Assembly: GCA_003669125.1 (NCBI GenBank)
Contig: QWQF01000208.1
Coordinates: 1 to 37,044, forward strand
DNA from: Planctomycetota bacterium
GTDB lineage: Bacteria; Planctomycetota; Planctomycetia; Planctomycetales; Planctomycetaceae
Reading direction: 5' to 3'
DNA: 37,044 nucleotides
Position numbers and translations under genes: made by a program. Of the stretch, positions 18,611 through 27,677 are shown piece by piece. Under the pieces are notes generated by a model. The model was not told where the DNA came from, searched no databases, and was given only the letters and a program-made list of their open reading frames with translations. Within the stretch, counting starts at the first letter, position 1. Each line of letters starts with the position of its first letter.

Positions 18611-20050
18611 ATGAATCGAAGTTTGTCAGCAATCGGAGTGGTTCTACTGACTTGCCTCTGTCTTGCCGTGCCGCAGCCAGTGACCGCTGGCGAATTGAAG
18701 GCCGGTGCGTTCGCGATGGATGTCACGCCGCTGAAGTTTCCGATCTCGATGAACGGGAACATGCAGGATGCTCCGGCAAAGAAGGCGGCCGATCCGTTGC
18801 ACGCGCGGTGTTTGGTGCTCGACGACGGACAGACGCGGATGGCATTCGTTGTCGTCGACAACTGCGTGATCCGCCGCGAGTTGATGGACGACGCCAAGCA
18901 ACGAGCCAGCAAGCTGACCGGCATCCCGACCGAGCGGATGCTGATTTCGTCCACGCACGCGCATTCCTGCCCGACGGTGACGGGGGTGTTTCAGAGCGAG
19001 CCGATCGTCGATTACGTCGAGTTCCTGACCGAGCGGATCGCCGCTGGGATCAAGCAGGCGAATGACAATCTCGCGCCGGCTCGCGTCGCGTGGGGTGTCG
19101 GTCGCGACGAGACGCAGGTCTTCAACCGCCGTTGGTTGCTGAAGGAGCCGTCGATCGAATCCAACCCGTTCGGTCGAATCGATCAGGCCCGGATGAATCC
19201 GGGGTTCAACAATCCGAAGGTGACGAAGTCCGCCGGCCCGGTCGATCCCGAAGTCAGCTTTCTGAGCGTGCAGTCTGCCGACGGAAAGCCGCGCGTGTTC
19301 TTGGCAAATTACTCGCTGCACTACGTCGGCGGCACCGGCGGAGATTTGTCGGCCGACTACTTCGGAGCGTTTGCCGAACGGATTGGACAACTGCTGAAGG
19401 CCGACAACTCGGCCAAGCCGGCGTTTGTCGGGATCATGTCGAACGGCACGAGCGGCGACGTCAACAACGTCAACTTCGGGCTGACGATGCCGCCGAAGTT
19501 TCAGCCGTTCGAGAAACTCAAACTCGTCGCCAACAGCGTCGCGACGGCGGCTCGCGCGGCGCATGAAAAGGCCGAGCACCGGTCAACCGTGTCGATCGCG
19601 ATGCGCGAGACCGAGATCGAACTGAACGTCCGCAAGCCCTCGGCCGACGACATCGCCGCTGCGAAAGAGCGGCTCTCGAAGGCGGGCGAGTTTCCGTACA
19701 AAACGATGCCGGAGGTTTACGCACGCGAGACGCTCAAGCTGGCCGAGTACCCCGACACGGTGAAGTTGAAGCTGCAAGCGATTCGCATCGGCGAACTGGG
19801 CATCGTCGCGATTCCGGCCGAGGTCTTCACGGAGATTGGCCTCGAAATCAAACAACGCAGCCCGCTCAAGCCGACGTTCACGATCGCACTCGCGAACGGC
19901 TGGAACGGCTACTTGCCGACGCCGCGACAACACGAACTCGCCGGCTACGAAACGTGGCGAGCACGCTCCAGCTATCTGGAGGTCGGCGCGTCGCCGAAAA
20001 TCGTCGAGACGCTTTTGAAACTGCTCAACGAAGTTGCGTCCGAGAAATGA
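18611..20050 (+). CDS. Exported neutral/alkaline ceramidase-like hydrolase
   Basis: A 479-residue protein with a signal peptide (1-26, ending TAG). The sequence follows the neutral/alkaline non-lysosomal ceramidase N-terminal domain: KAGAFAMDVTPLKFPISM, then LISSTHAHSCPTVTG with likely metal ligands His116 and His118, and NGTSGDVNNVNF with Ser281 in the position of the ceramidase nucleophile region (278-287). The C-terminal immunoglobulin-like domain of true ceramidases is absent, since typical enzymes are longer. Planctomycetes have many such short members, whose substrates are unknown; ceramide is not assured. AGGAG 6 bases before the ATG and the signal peptide set the start. The frame stays open upstream to 17642, but that part is antisense to the FG-GAP gene. 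Confidence 0.88.
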   Translation: MNRSLSAIGVVLLTCLCLAVPQPVTAGELKAGAFAMDVTPLKFPISMNGNMQDAPAKKAADPLHARCLVLDDGQTRMAFVVVDNCVIRRELMDDAKQRASKLTGIPTERMLISSTHAHSCPTVTGVFQSEPIVDYVEFLTERIAAGIKQANDNLAPARVAWGVGRDETQVFNRRWLLKEPSIESNPFGRIDQARMNPGFNNPKVTKSAGPVDPEVSFLSVQSADGKPRVFLANYSLHYVGGTGGDLSADYFGAFAERIGQLLKADNSAKPAFVGIMSNGTSGDVNNVNFGLTMPPKFQPFEKLKLVANSVATAARAAHEKAEHRSTVSIAMRETEIELNVRKPSADDIAAAKERLSKAGEFPYKTMPEVYARETLKLAEYPDTVKLKLQAIRIGELGIVAIPAEVFTEIGLEIKQRSPLKPTFTIALANGWNGYLPTPRQHELAGYETWRARSSYLEVGASPKIVETLLKLLNEVASEK

Positions 20051-20061
20051 TTCGCTTGCAG

Positions 20062-21156
20062 CTACGTTGACGTGATCGGCGCGCTGTCAGCATTCGATTT
20101 CGCGTGCATCGCTTGGTCGATCTCGCGGCGCGAGCGGAAGTAATAGCCAACGCCAATCAGAGAGATGACCAGCGTGACCGCTCGATACGCCAAGACCGTC
20201 AGGAACCCCGTGCCGTCCGCCGCTCCGTTGAGTTCGTAGAGTGAGTCAACGGCCTCTTCCAACAGGCCGACGCCTCCTGGAGTCAGGGGGACGATCCCCG
20301 CCAATTCCGCGGCCGGAATGAAGAACAAGTGCTGAGCATACGTCGGAACAAACTTTGTCCCACTGATCGCTTGCGCGCTGAAATAGAACGATGAGATCGT
20401 TCCGATGTGCCCCACCAAGCTGATCCCTAACGCCACAAACAGGACGTGACGCTGCGTTTGATACAGCCGAACGCCTTCGACGAGTTCGGCAATCAGGTGG
20501 CCGGCGATTGGCAGCCGAGCCAGTCGCGACCACACGCGCGTTTGAGTCACTGCCGGAATCATCATCAGACCGAGTCCCACCAAACCGGCCACGCTGCCGA
20601 CGGCCAACAGCAAGACGATCGCCTTCAATTCGGCGCGCGGCTGAATGGCGTCCCGCTGCCACCACGCCGCACCAGCTCCAATCATGAACAGCGCGAGCAT
20701 TCCCAGAATCCGATCCAGCAGGACCGTGGCCACGGCGGTCGCTCGTCGATCGGGTTGCTCCTTCGCCAGCAACGCCGCCTTGACCAAATCTCCTCCGACC
20801 GAACCGGGAGCCACAAAGTTGAAGAGGTAGCCGATGAACCCCAATCGCATCGCGTCGCGGATGGTGAATTGAAACCGCAAGGCGGCGACCAAACAGAACC
20901 AGCGGAGAAACGTCAACAGGATCGCACCGCCGCAAAGAGCAATGGCGATCAACAAGCTGAGCCAATGCACCGACTGCTGAGTCATTTGCGACAGTCCGGC
21001 GCGATGTCGCCAAAACACAAATGCCAACAGCGCTGCGGCCAGGAGCCATTTGGCCCACGCCCAATGCCGCCTCCAACTCGCGGATGTCTCAGTGTTTGGT
21101 TCGGTCACGACACGATCCGCCTGAAATTCTGCCGGTGCGGCATTCCAATTCATCAT
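20062..21156 (-). CDS. LPG synthase-TM / UPF0104 family membrane protein
   Basis: A 364-residue polytopic membrane protein with about eight hydrophobic segments. It matches the lysylphosphatidylglycerol synthase transmembrane (UPF0104) family by RWFCLVAAL near 95, GYLFNFVAPGSVGGDLVKAALLA near 115-135, LLDRILGMLALF and EELAGIVPLTPGGVGLLEEAV near 290-315. Members act in lipid or glycan translocation; there is no LPG synthetase catalytic domain here, so amino-acid transfer is not expected. The start is uncertain: ATG at 21156 or 21153, with GGGA 4 or 7 bases upstream. The gene converges with the ceramidase-like gene, with an 11-base gap. Confidence 0.87.
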   Translation of the reverse strand: MMNWNAAPAEFQADRVVTEPNTETSASWRRHWAWAKWLLAAALLAFVFWRHRAGLSQMTQQSVHWLSLLIAIALCGGAILLTFLRWFCLVAALRFQFTIRDAMRLGFIGYLFNFVAPGSVGGDLVKAALLAKEQPDRRATAVATVLLDRILGMLALFMIGAGAAWWQRDAIQPRAELKAIVLLLAVGSVAGLVGLGLMMIPAVTQTRVWSRLARLPIAGHLIAELVEGVRLYQTQRHVLFVALGISLVGHIGTISSFYFSAQAISGTKFVPTYAQHLFFIPAAELAGIVPLTPGGVGLLEEAVDSLYELNGAADGTGFLTVLAYRAVTLVISLIGVGYYFRSRREIDQAMHAKSNADSAPITST

Positions 21157-21531
21157 GCTTTCCCAGACCTCGCGCCTGACGCTCGGCGAGCGTTTCGCTG
21201 CGAAGTGTGAGCGGGGAACACAGGCCAACGGCGAGTGCCTTCGCTGCGACCCGTTTGATCGTCAGAACCGCACCGGTCTATTTGCTGCGAGTGTTGCAGT
21301 TTGGCAACACGCCACAATTTGCGAGCTATGTTGCGGAAGGTGACGGTTCCAACGGCGGACAGGATGCCGCTTCCAATTTCGTCGGCACGACTGGCAAAAA
21401 GTGCCTGTGCGGTGCCCTCGGCAATCGGCCGGAAACTCACTTTCGAGACTTTCCTTTCGACGATGAACTAGAGCGTTTGAGACCAGAAGGATGCTGGTGG
21501 CGTTCGCAAACTGACAGCTTGAGTCACATCC
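21157..21531. other. Divergent intergenic region
   Basis: A gap of 375 bases between the LPG-TM gene and the hydrolase gene, so promoters for both should lie here. One palindrome is visible (GTGTTGC and GCAACAC, 21291-21310, 6-nt loop). A 95-residue minus frame (21153-21440) has no ribosome binding site or family-like sequence. No clear -35/-10 pair was found. Confidence 0.5.
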
Positions 21532-23064
21532 ATGTTGCTCTCACAACAGCGTATCGCCCCCTGGATCATCTGTTTTTTTGCGGCACTGACGTCGCTCATC
21601 TTCCTGCCGCGATTGCTCGGCAAAGAGTCGTTCATTCGACAGGTTGTTGCGAAGCGGCCGAACGCCGTCCTCACTGGCATCACCCCGCTGCCCGATGAGA
21701 CGGTCAAACAGGAGGTCTCCACGAACGACGAGTTGAGAATGCTCGTGCCGCCGGAGTCCACGCCCGATCAGGCCACAACGACAAATATTTCCCAGTCCAA
21801 CGAAGTCGCCGACTCGACCGAGACCGAAGAAGAAGCCGAACCGCAAAGCGAAGCGAAGCCTCCGTCAATTCGCTTCGTCGACGCCGAGCCAGAAGAGACT
21901 CCATCAGAGCCAACACTGCCAAAGATCGTTCGCGCGCCAGCGACGTTGGGTGATCCAATCATCGAAGAAGTCTTGCCCGGTCAGCCGCCGGCTGGCCAGT
22001 TCGAAGCAGCTCAGCCGAAACCGGAACTGCCGCACACGACGCTGAAGTTCGCTCCGCTCGAAGAAGAGCCAGCACCGAAAGTGGCCGTGCCGCCGACTCT
22101 GGAACTGCAAGCTCCGATCGCTTTGCCTGCGGGCGGTCTAGCGGTGAAGTATTGGATCGTCAGCACGCGCAGCTGCCGTCAGTCACATGACAAGTGCGGA
22201 GTTAATTGCCAGCTCGTCTGCCACGCGGTCACCGAAGATTGCCAGTGCGTACCCGTGTGCTTCGAGCAAGTGATCTCCGGACAGATTCCGGGGGCTCCGA
22301 CTTGTGTGCTGGTCCACGGCAGCTTCAACCGCACGAAAGATGTCTGGCACGATTCCGAATGCACCTACCGCTGGTTGCGTGGAGCCTGCCCACAAGTGCC
22401 TCTGAATTTCATCTACTTCACCTGGCCCAGTGAAGGACCGTTCTCGCTGGTGCCGAACAATCCGTTCTCGACGGCGATACCGTGTCTCGATTTCGGAGTC
22501 TTGGGACGTCGTGCGGAGCTGAACGGTTTCTACTTGGCGGACCTGATCGGCTCGCTGCCCGGCCCCACGACCGTCAGCTTGATCGGGCACAGTTTGGGAG
22601 CACGCACGATCGCCACTGGCTTGCATTTGCTGGGTGGCGGCACGGTTCACGGAAAGGCTCGCTGGAATCCGGCGGACTGCGGACATCGCATCCGAGTGGT
22701 TCTGGCAGCCGCCGCGATCGAACACGATTGGCTCAACCCCGGAGATCGCTACGGCTGCGCGCTCAACCGAGCCGAATGTCTGCTCAACTTGCGCAACGAA
22801 TGCGATTACGCTCTGGCTCTGTACCCGCTGAGACGGCCGTTCTCGAGCCGCGCACTGGCGCGGTCGGGATTCACGAACAAAGACCAACGCAAGTTGGGCG
22901 AGCGGCTCGTGCAAGTTTCCGAGCTGAACGTCACCGAGATCATCGGCAAAGGCCACCGTTGGCCCAACTACTGCCGTCAGCCGGGAATCGCTGCCGCCGT
23001 GTCCCCCTACGTTTATTTTGAAGCGTCGCAGGGTGTCGTGCAGACCGAGGAATTGCCTCGGTAA
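21532..23064 (+). CDS. Membrane-anchored alpha/beta hydrolase with a Cys-rich segment
   Basis: A 510-residue protein. A hydrophobic segment at 9-29 acts as anchor or signal, and an acidic Pro/Glu/Thr-rich linker runs from about 50 to 200. Seven cysteines lie in 29 residues (215-243), followed by an alpha/beta hydrolase domain (about 255-500). The nucleophile elbow LIGHSLGART places Ser354; VLVHGSFN near 260 is the usual oxyanion strand; Asp425 and His475 are plausible triad partners. It recalls DUF900-type hydrolases. The substrate is unknown. No good ribosome binding site is seen before the ATG. The ABC exporter gene follows after 98 bases, so the pair may work on an exported substrate. Confidence 0.85.
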   Translation: MLLSQQRIAPWIICFFAALTSLIFLPRLLGKESFIRQVVAKRPNAVLTGITPLPDETVKQEVSTNDELRMLVPPESTPDQATTTNISQSNEVADSTETEEEAEPQSEAKPPSIRFVDAEPEETPSEPTLPKIVRAPATLGDPIIEEVLPGQPPAGQFEAAQPKPELPHTTLKFAPLEEEPAPKVAVPPTLELQAPIALPAGGLAVKYWIVSTRSCRQSHDKCGVNCQLVCHAVTEDCQCVPVCFEQVISGQIPGAPTCVLVHGSFNRTKDVWHDSECTYRWLRGACPQVPLNFIYFTWPSEGPFSLVPNNPFSTAIPCLDFGVLGRRAELNGFYLADLIGSLPGPTTVSLIGHSLGARTIATGLHLLGGGTVHGKARWNPADCGHRIRVVLAAAAIEHDWLNPGDRYGCALNRAECLLNLRNECDYALALYPLRRPFSSRALARSGFTNKDQRKLGERLVQVSELNVTEIIGKGHRWPNYCRQPGIAAAVSPYVYFEASQGVVQTEELPR

Positions 23065-23162
23065 TTCGTCTGGACACTCCGCCGCGAATCGGGCTGTAAT
23101 CCCCCCCTTCAAACCGGTCGCCGGAGGTGCGCCGAGAGTGTCGCTTCAAGGATGGATTCGCC

Positions 23163-25340
23163 GTGCAACAATTCGCTCGACTGCTGCCGTATCTGTGGCA
23201 ACACCGCTGGAAGGTGTATCTCTCGATGGCGTTCGCGCTGGTCGTCGCCCTGCTGTGGGCGGCCACGCTGTCGATGACGTTTTTGGTCGTGAAGGTGCTG
23301 CTGCAAGAACAAACGCTCCAGCAGTACGTCGATCTCGAGGTCAACAATTGCGAAGTCGAGATCGACAAGCGCCAGCGTGAGCTGGACGAACTGGATCGCC
23401 AACTCGAAATCCGTGCGTTCAAGACCCCGCCGGATGGAAGCCTGCCTTCCTCGGACAAAGAAATCCGTCGAGGCCAAGATCGTGTCGCCAAAAAACTCTA
23501 CTCGGCCACGCAACGACTGGTCGCGTGTCGTTGGATTCAGCGGCATCTCATGCCGTTGATTCCGAACGATCAATTTGAAACCTACGCCTGGATCCTCTTC
23601 GTTCTGGTGATCGGGACGACCCTCAAAGGAACCGCGGTCTTCATTCAAGAGGTGCTGATCGGCAGCGTCGTCGAACTGGCCGTCATGGCGTTGCGCAAGG
23701 ACTGTTTCCGGCATGCGCTGGAACTGGACTACCAAACGCTGATGCGGCACGGCAAACCGGAGTTGATGTCGCGGTTCACCAATGACGTGAGCGTCGCATC
23801 GGATGGATTGAATCTGCTCGGCGGACGGATCGTGCGCGAGCCACTCAAGGCATTCGCCTGCATCAGCGTGGCGTTTTGGGTGAATTGGCAGCTCACGATG
23901 CTGTCGATGGTTTGTGTCCCCGTGATGGCTGTGATCTTCCATCGCTACGGCTTGCTGCTGAAGCGAGCCAGCCAGCACATGTTGGAGCGCATGTCTCGCA
24001 TCTACAAATCGCTGGAGGAGACCTTCGACGGACTGAAAGTCGTGATCGCCTTCAATGGCGAGCGGCGGCATCGGCAACGCTTTCATCGCGAGAACAAAGA
24101 TTATTACCACCAAGCCATGAAGGTGGTGCAGATCGACTCGCTGACCAGTCCGACCACGGAACTGCTGCTGACGCTCGCGGTTTGCGTGTCGTTGTTGCCG
24201 GGAGCGTATTTGGTGCTCCGCCACGAAGACACAATCTGGGGTATCAAGCTGGCCTCCGAGCCGATGTTGATGGAAGACTTGTCGTGGTTTTACGCCTTGC
24301 TAGCCGGCACGCTCGATCCGGTGCGAAAGTTGTCGTCGATTTACTCGAAGCTCAAACGCTCCGCCGCCGCCACCGAACGCATCTTCCAAGTCCTGGATTG
24401 GCAACCGGCTTTGAAGCAAGCCGAACAGCCGCAACACATGCCGCGACATTCGCAATCCATCAGCTTCAAAAAGGTCTCATTTCAATACGACTCCGATGGT
24501 ATCGACCGGCCGAACGCGCTCACCAACGTGACACTGAAAGTCGCGGCGGGCGAAGTCGTCGTCGTCGTCGGCGAGAACGGCAGCGGCAAGTCGACGCTCG
24601 TCAATCTGCTGCCGAGGTTCTATGACCCGAGCTCCGGTTCGGTGCTGATCGACGGCATCGACATCCGCAACGTGCGGCTGCGCGATCTGCGCCGTCAGAT
24701 CGGCGTGGTCACGCAAGAGACGCTGCTGTTCGATGACTCGATCTACGAAAACATCCGCTACGGCAAGCCGGGCGCGACACACGCCGAAGTGCTCGCCGCC
24801 GCCGAGAAGGCACACGTCCCACAATTCTTCGATCAACTTCCGGAAGGCTTCGCGACGCGCGTCGGCGCACGCGGCAGTCGGCTCTCCGGCGGACAACGGC
24901 AGCGAGTCGCGCTGGCCCGTGCGTTGCTCATCGATCCGGCGATTCTGATTTTGGACGAAGCCACATCCGCCGTGGACGCGCAGAGTGAATCCATGATCCA
25001 CCAATGCCTGGGCGACTTCGTCAAAGGGCGGACGGTGTTCCTCATCACGCATGCGGTGAAGCCCGAAATTTTGGAATTCGTCTCGCGGATCGTGGTCCTG
25101 GAACAGGGCCAGCTTCTCGCTGTGGGACCGCATCAGGAATTACTGCAATCGTGCCCGGCCTATCAGCGGCTCTTTCGAGCTCAACCCTTTCACCAAAGTG
25201 GCGACAGCCAGAGCGAGTTCCGTATCGACTCAGCCGCCGCCAATCCCAAGACCACGACGCCGATCGAACCACCGCTGGTCCTCAAGTTTCCGCCAGCCAG
25301 CGAAGCAGAGTCCAGCGAGGCGCGTCGGAAGGCGAATTGA
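23163..25340 (+). CDS. MsbA-like ABC exporter with a long loop after the first TM segment
   Basis: A 725-residue half-transporter with a membrane domain fused to an ATPase domain; it should act as a dimer to export lipids or a hydrophobic compound. Walker A GENGSGKST is near 471, signature LSGGQ near 574, Walker B ILILDEA near 593, and the H-loop His in LITHAV near 627. TM1 is about 18-42 and TM2 about 142-165. Between them is an unusually long, Glu/Lys/Gln-rich segment of about 95 residues with coiled-coil character (56-85). The C-terminus has a roughly 50-residue Ser/Pro-rich tail. The GTG at 23163 is preferred because AAGGATGGA lies upstream and the membrane domain starts there; GTG 23127 is an alternative. 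The hydrolase gene upstream may supply or process the substrate. Confidence 0.92.
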   Translation: MQQFARLLPYLWQHRWKVYLSMAFALVVALLWAATLSMTFLVVKVLLQEQTLQQYVDLEVNNCEVEIDKRQRELDELDRQLEIRAFKTPPDGSLPSSDKEIRRGQDRVAKKLYSATQRLVACRWIQRHLMPLIPNDQFETYAWILFVLVIGTTLKGTAVFIQEVLIGSVVELAVMALRKDCFRHALELDYQTLMRHGKPELMSRFTNDVSVASDGLNLLGGRIVREPLKAFACISVAFWVNWQLTMLSMVCVPVMAVIFHRYGLLLKRASQHMLERMSRIYKSLEETFDGLKVVIAFNGERRHRQRFHRENKDYYHQAMKVVQIDSLTSPTTELLLTLAVCVSLLPGAYLVLRHEDTIWGIKLASEPMLMEDLSWFYALLAGTLDPVRKLSSIYSKLKRSAAATERIFQVLDWQPALKQAEQPQHMPRHSQSISFKKVSFQYDSDGIDRPNALTNVTLKVAAGEVVVVVGENGSGKSTLVNLLPRFYDPSSGSVLIDGIDIRNVRLRDLRRQIGVVTQETLLFDDSIYENIRYGKPGATHAEVLAAAEKAHVPQFFDQLPEGFATRVGARGSRLSGGQRQRVALARALLIDPAILILDEATSAVDAQSESMIHQCLGDFVKGRTVFLITHAVKPEILEFVSRIVVLEQGQLLAVGPHQELLQSCPAYQRLFRAQPFHQSGDSQSEFRIDSAAANPKTTTPIEPPLVLKFPPASEAESSEARRKAN

Positions 25341-25379
25341 GATCACGCGATTCAGACAGCCCGCATTTCACGCGGACGA

Positions 25380-27581
25380 CTACCTGACCTTCTGCCGTTC
25401 GTTCAAACGAGCACACACCGCTTGCAGTTCGGTTCGCAGGGCCGCCTGGACCTCTGGCTGAAACGACAACAGGCCGTAGCGCATCGCGGCGTAGCGCAGA
25501 TACCACTCGGCCGCGTCCCGCAGATTGGGACGTGATGACGCGGCGGCGCGCAGTCGCTCGGCAAACTGATGCAGCGTCTCGTGCGTTTCGCGTTCGAGGT
25601 CGAACCGCCGCAATCGGCGATCCAATTCCGCCAGCAAACGCCGCAGTTCGACCACCGCAGGCTCCAGCGAACTCGACACCGTTGGCCTGCGAGTGAACTT
25701 CATCTTCCGCACCGCCAAGAACACCAACCCGCTGGTCATCAACGCCCCGGGAATCGTGGTCAGCAAGCTCCAGAAGAACAGCTTCAAGGCCATCCATTTG
25801 CTGAACCAGCCTTCTCCGGCCAGAGCCGTGCGGATCATTTGACCGCGCAGCGTGACCTCGTCCCACAACTGCCACAGGCTAAACGACGTGATCGTCGCCG
25901 GCACATAACCTTCCGGCGTCGTGTCCACGATGACCCAGCCTTCGTCCGGCAAGTACGCTTCGACCCACGCGTGCGCGTCCCGTTGCCTGATGATCCAGTA
26001 GTTGCCCATCACGCTGAAATCGGCCCCGGCATAACCGGTGACGTAACGGCACGGAACACCTGCCATTCGTAACAACACGGCTGTGGCACTCGCGAAGAAT
26101 TCGCAATGAGCCGGCGGCTTCTCCGTCAGAAAATAGTAAACCGGATCGATCATCGCCGGCACGACGATGTCGGTGCCGTACTGATAGGCCGCGAAGTGAC
26201 GCTTCACCGCCACAATCTTGTCCTGTGGCGTTTTGCAATCGGCAAACACTTTCGTCGCGAGTTTCCGGATTTGTGAGTTCAGCTTCAGGCGTTCGGGGAG
26301 TTGTTCTAGCCGCCATTTGGCCCACATCGTATCCAACCGATCCAGCTCCCAAGGCGTTCCGTTGTCCCACAACAAAGGTTGGATGATCGGCTCGATGGGG
26401 GTCACGTCGGTTGAGTCGGGCAGCCAAGCCGTGAGACTGGCCTCGACCGGCATGTTGTCCGCAGCGACCACCGTGTGCCGATCAAAGTTCAAGACGGCAA
26501 CCGGTGCTTCTAACCGCGTGGTGCTCAACGGCAGAAACGTGAATCGGTCCATCGACGGAGTTCGCCAAATGGTGATCGCTCGCAGTTTATTCGCGGAGTC
26601 CTCACGCAACTGAAACACGGAGCGCGGCGGCCTCGACGTGCGATCCGACGGCGCAATCAGATCCGAAATCGGCTGCGGCTTCCGGCTGCGACCGAGCGGT
26701 ATCCAGTCACCGTGCGATTCCCAGCCATGCGACGTGTAGCGTTCAAACACCGCACCGCGCAAGTAACCCGGCGGCCGATCTGAGAACACGCGCACGGCGA
26801 TTTCTTCGTCGAGGGACGAACGCAGCAACTGCATCGATCCCAACGAAGCCTGTCCCGAAAAGCCAACCATCAAATTCGGTTGTCGCTGCGGGATCCGAGA
26901 TCCCGAAGCTCGCATGATGAACTGCTCGAGAGTCGACCACTTCTCCAGCACCCACGAATTTCCGGCGCTGGCGCTCACAGCGCAGACGACCAACACGGTC
27001 CCGCTTGCCGTCGGGCGGACCCAACGAGCCGACCGCGATGACGGCTCCTGACGTTTCCGCGCCATCGCGTAGTACGCGCACGAGAGTCCCACCAAGGCAA
27101 ACGTCGCTCGCTGATGCATGCGCCGCATGCGACCTGTTTTCGAGAGTTGCACATCTCCCAAACAGATGAAAACCATCACCGCCAGCAACGGCAGATACAC
27201 CGGCAACGGACGATCGGGACGCCTCGCCCACAAGCGAGCCACCTGGGCCAGCAAAAAGAATTGCCCCGCCGCATGCACCAACGGATAGTTCAAAAAGCTG
27301 GTCATCGTCGGCGGCTCATACGGCGCGAGATTCCACCGCAACGCGCAACCCGCCACGAGCACCAAATCGATCCACGGCAAATACCCCGGAGCGACTTCCC
27401 ACCGACGGCGCCACCACACCGCCGGCGAACTGATCAGCGCGACCAGAATCGGAAACACAATCGTTTCCGACATGTACCAGAACATCGCCGCTTGCAGCAG
27501 GATGATCAGCCAGGCGATTCCAGCTTGGCGGTGCATGGCGCGAACTTCATGACGGGACGTCGAAAGCACATCGCCGATCAT
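25380..27581 (-). CDS. TgpA-like membrane transglutaminase (DUF3488-transglutaminase core)
   Basis: A 733-residue protein. About six hydrophobic segments (18-200) precede a periplasmic domain with the transglutaminase-like triad: Cys493 in PAHCEFFASATAVLLRMAGVPCRYVTGY, His537 in DAHAWVEAYLPDEGW, and Asp553 in VIVDTTPEG. A TM segment near 600-625 and a helical cytosolic tail (650-733) follow. This order is that of the TgpA family, whose function is poorly known; peptidase or crosslinking activity in the envelope is possible. The ATG at 27581 has a weak ribosome binding site; ATG 27536 is an alternative. The gene is the last of a minus-strand run with three small exported proteins, and it converges with the ABC exporter gene, 39 bases apart. 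Confidence 0.9.
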   Translation of the reverse strand: MIGDVLSTSRHEVRAMHRQAGIAWLIILLQAAMFWYMSETIVFPILVALISSPAVWWRRRWEVAPGYLPWIDLVLVAGCALRWNLAPYEPPTMTSFLNYPLVHAAGQFFLLAQVARLWARRPDRPLPVYLPLLAVMVFICLGDVQLSKTGRMRRMHQRATFALVGLSCAYYAMARKRQEPSSRSARWVRPTASGTVLVVCAVSASAGNSWVLEKWSTLEQFIMRASGSRIPQRQPNLMVGFSGQASLGSMQLLRSSLDEEIAVRVFSDRPPGYLRGAVFERYTSHGWESHGDWIPLGRSRKPQPISDLIAPSDRTSRPPRSVFQLREDSANKLRAITIWRTPSMDRFTFLPLSTTRLEAPVAVLNFDRHTVVAADNMPVEASLTAWLPDSTDVTPIEPIIQPLLWDNGTPWELDRLDTMWAKWRLEQLPERLKLNSQIRKLATKVFADCKTPQDKIVAVKRHFAAYQYGTDIVVPAMIDPVYYFLTEKPPAHCEFFASATAVLLRMAGVPCRYVTGYAGADFSVMGNYWIIRQRDAHAWVEAYLPDEGWVIVDTTPEGYVPATITSFSLWQLWDEVTLRGQMIRTALAGEGWFSKWMALKLFFWSLLTTIPGALMTSGLVFLAVRKMKFTRRPTVSSSLEPAVVELRRLLAELDRRLRRFDLERETHETLHQFAERLRAAASSRPNLRDAAEWYLRYAAMRYGLLSFQPEVQAALRTELQAVCARLNERQKVR

Positions 27582-27597
27582 TTTGCCGAATGCACGA

Positions 27598-27650
27598 AGG
27601 GGGTGACAGGGTGAACCGGCGAAATCGCCAGCGTCACTTTGTCACCCCCT
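27598..27650. repeat. 17-bp inverted repeat with a nested hairpin
   Basis: Arms at 27598-27614 and 27634-27650 pair over all 17 positions on the plus strand, with two G-U pairs; on the minus strand those are two mismatches. Inside is a smaller stem (GGCG/CGCC). Further partial copies of the CTTGTCAC word continue to 27670. It lies between the third small exported-protein gene and the TgpA-like gene. Confidence 0.7.
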
Positions 27651-27677
27651 CACCTTGTCACTCTGTCATTCGCAGAC

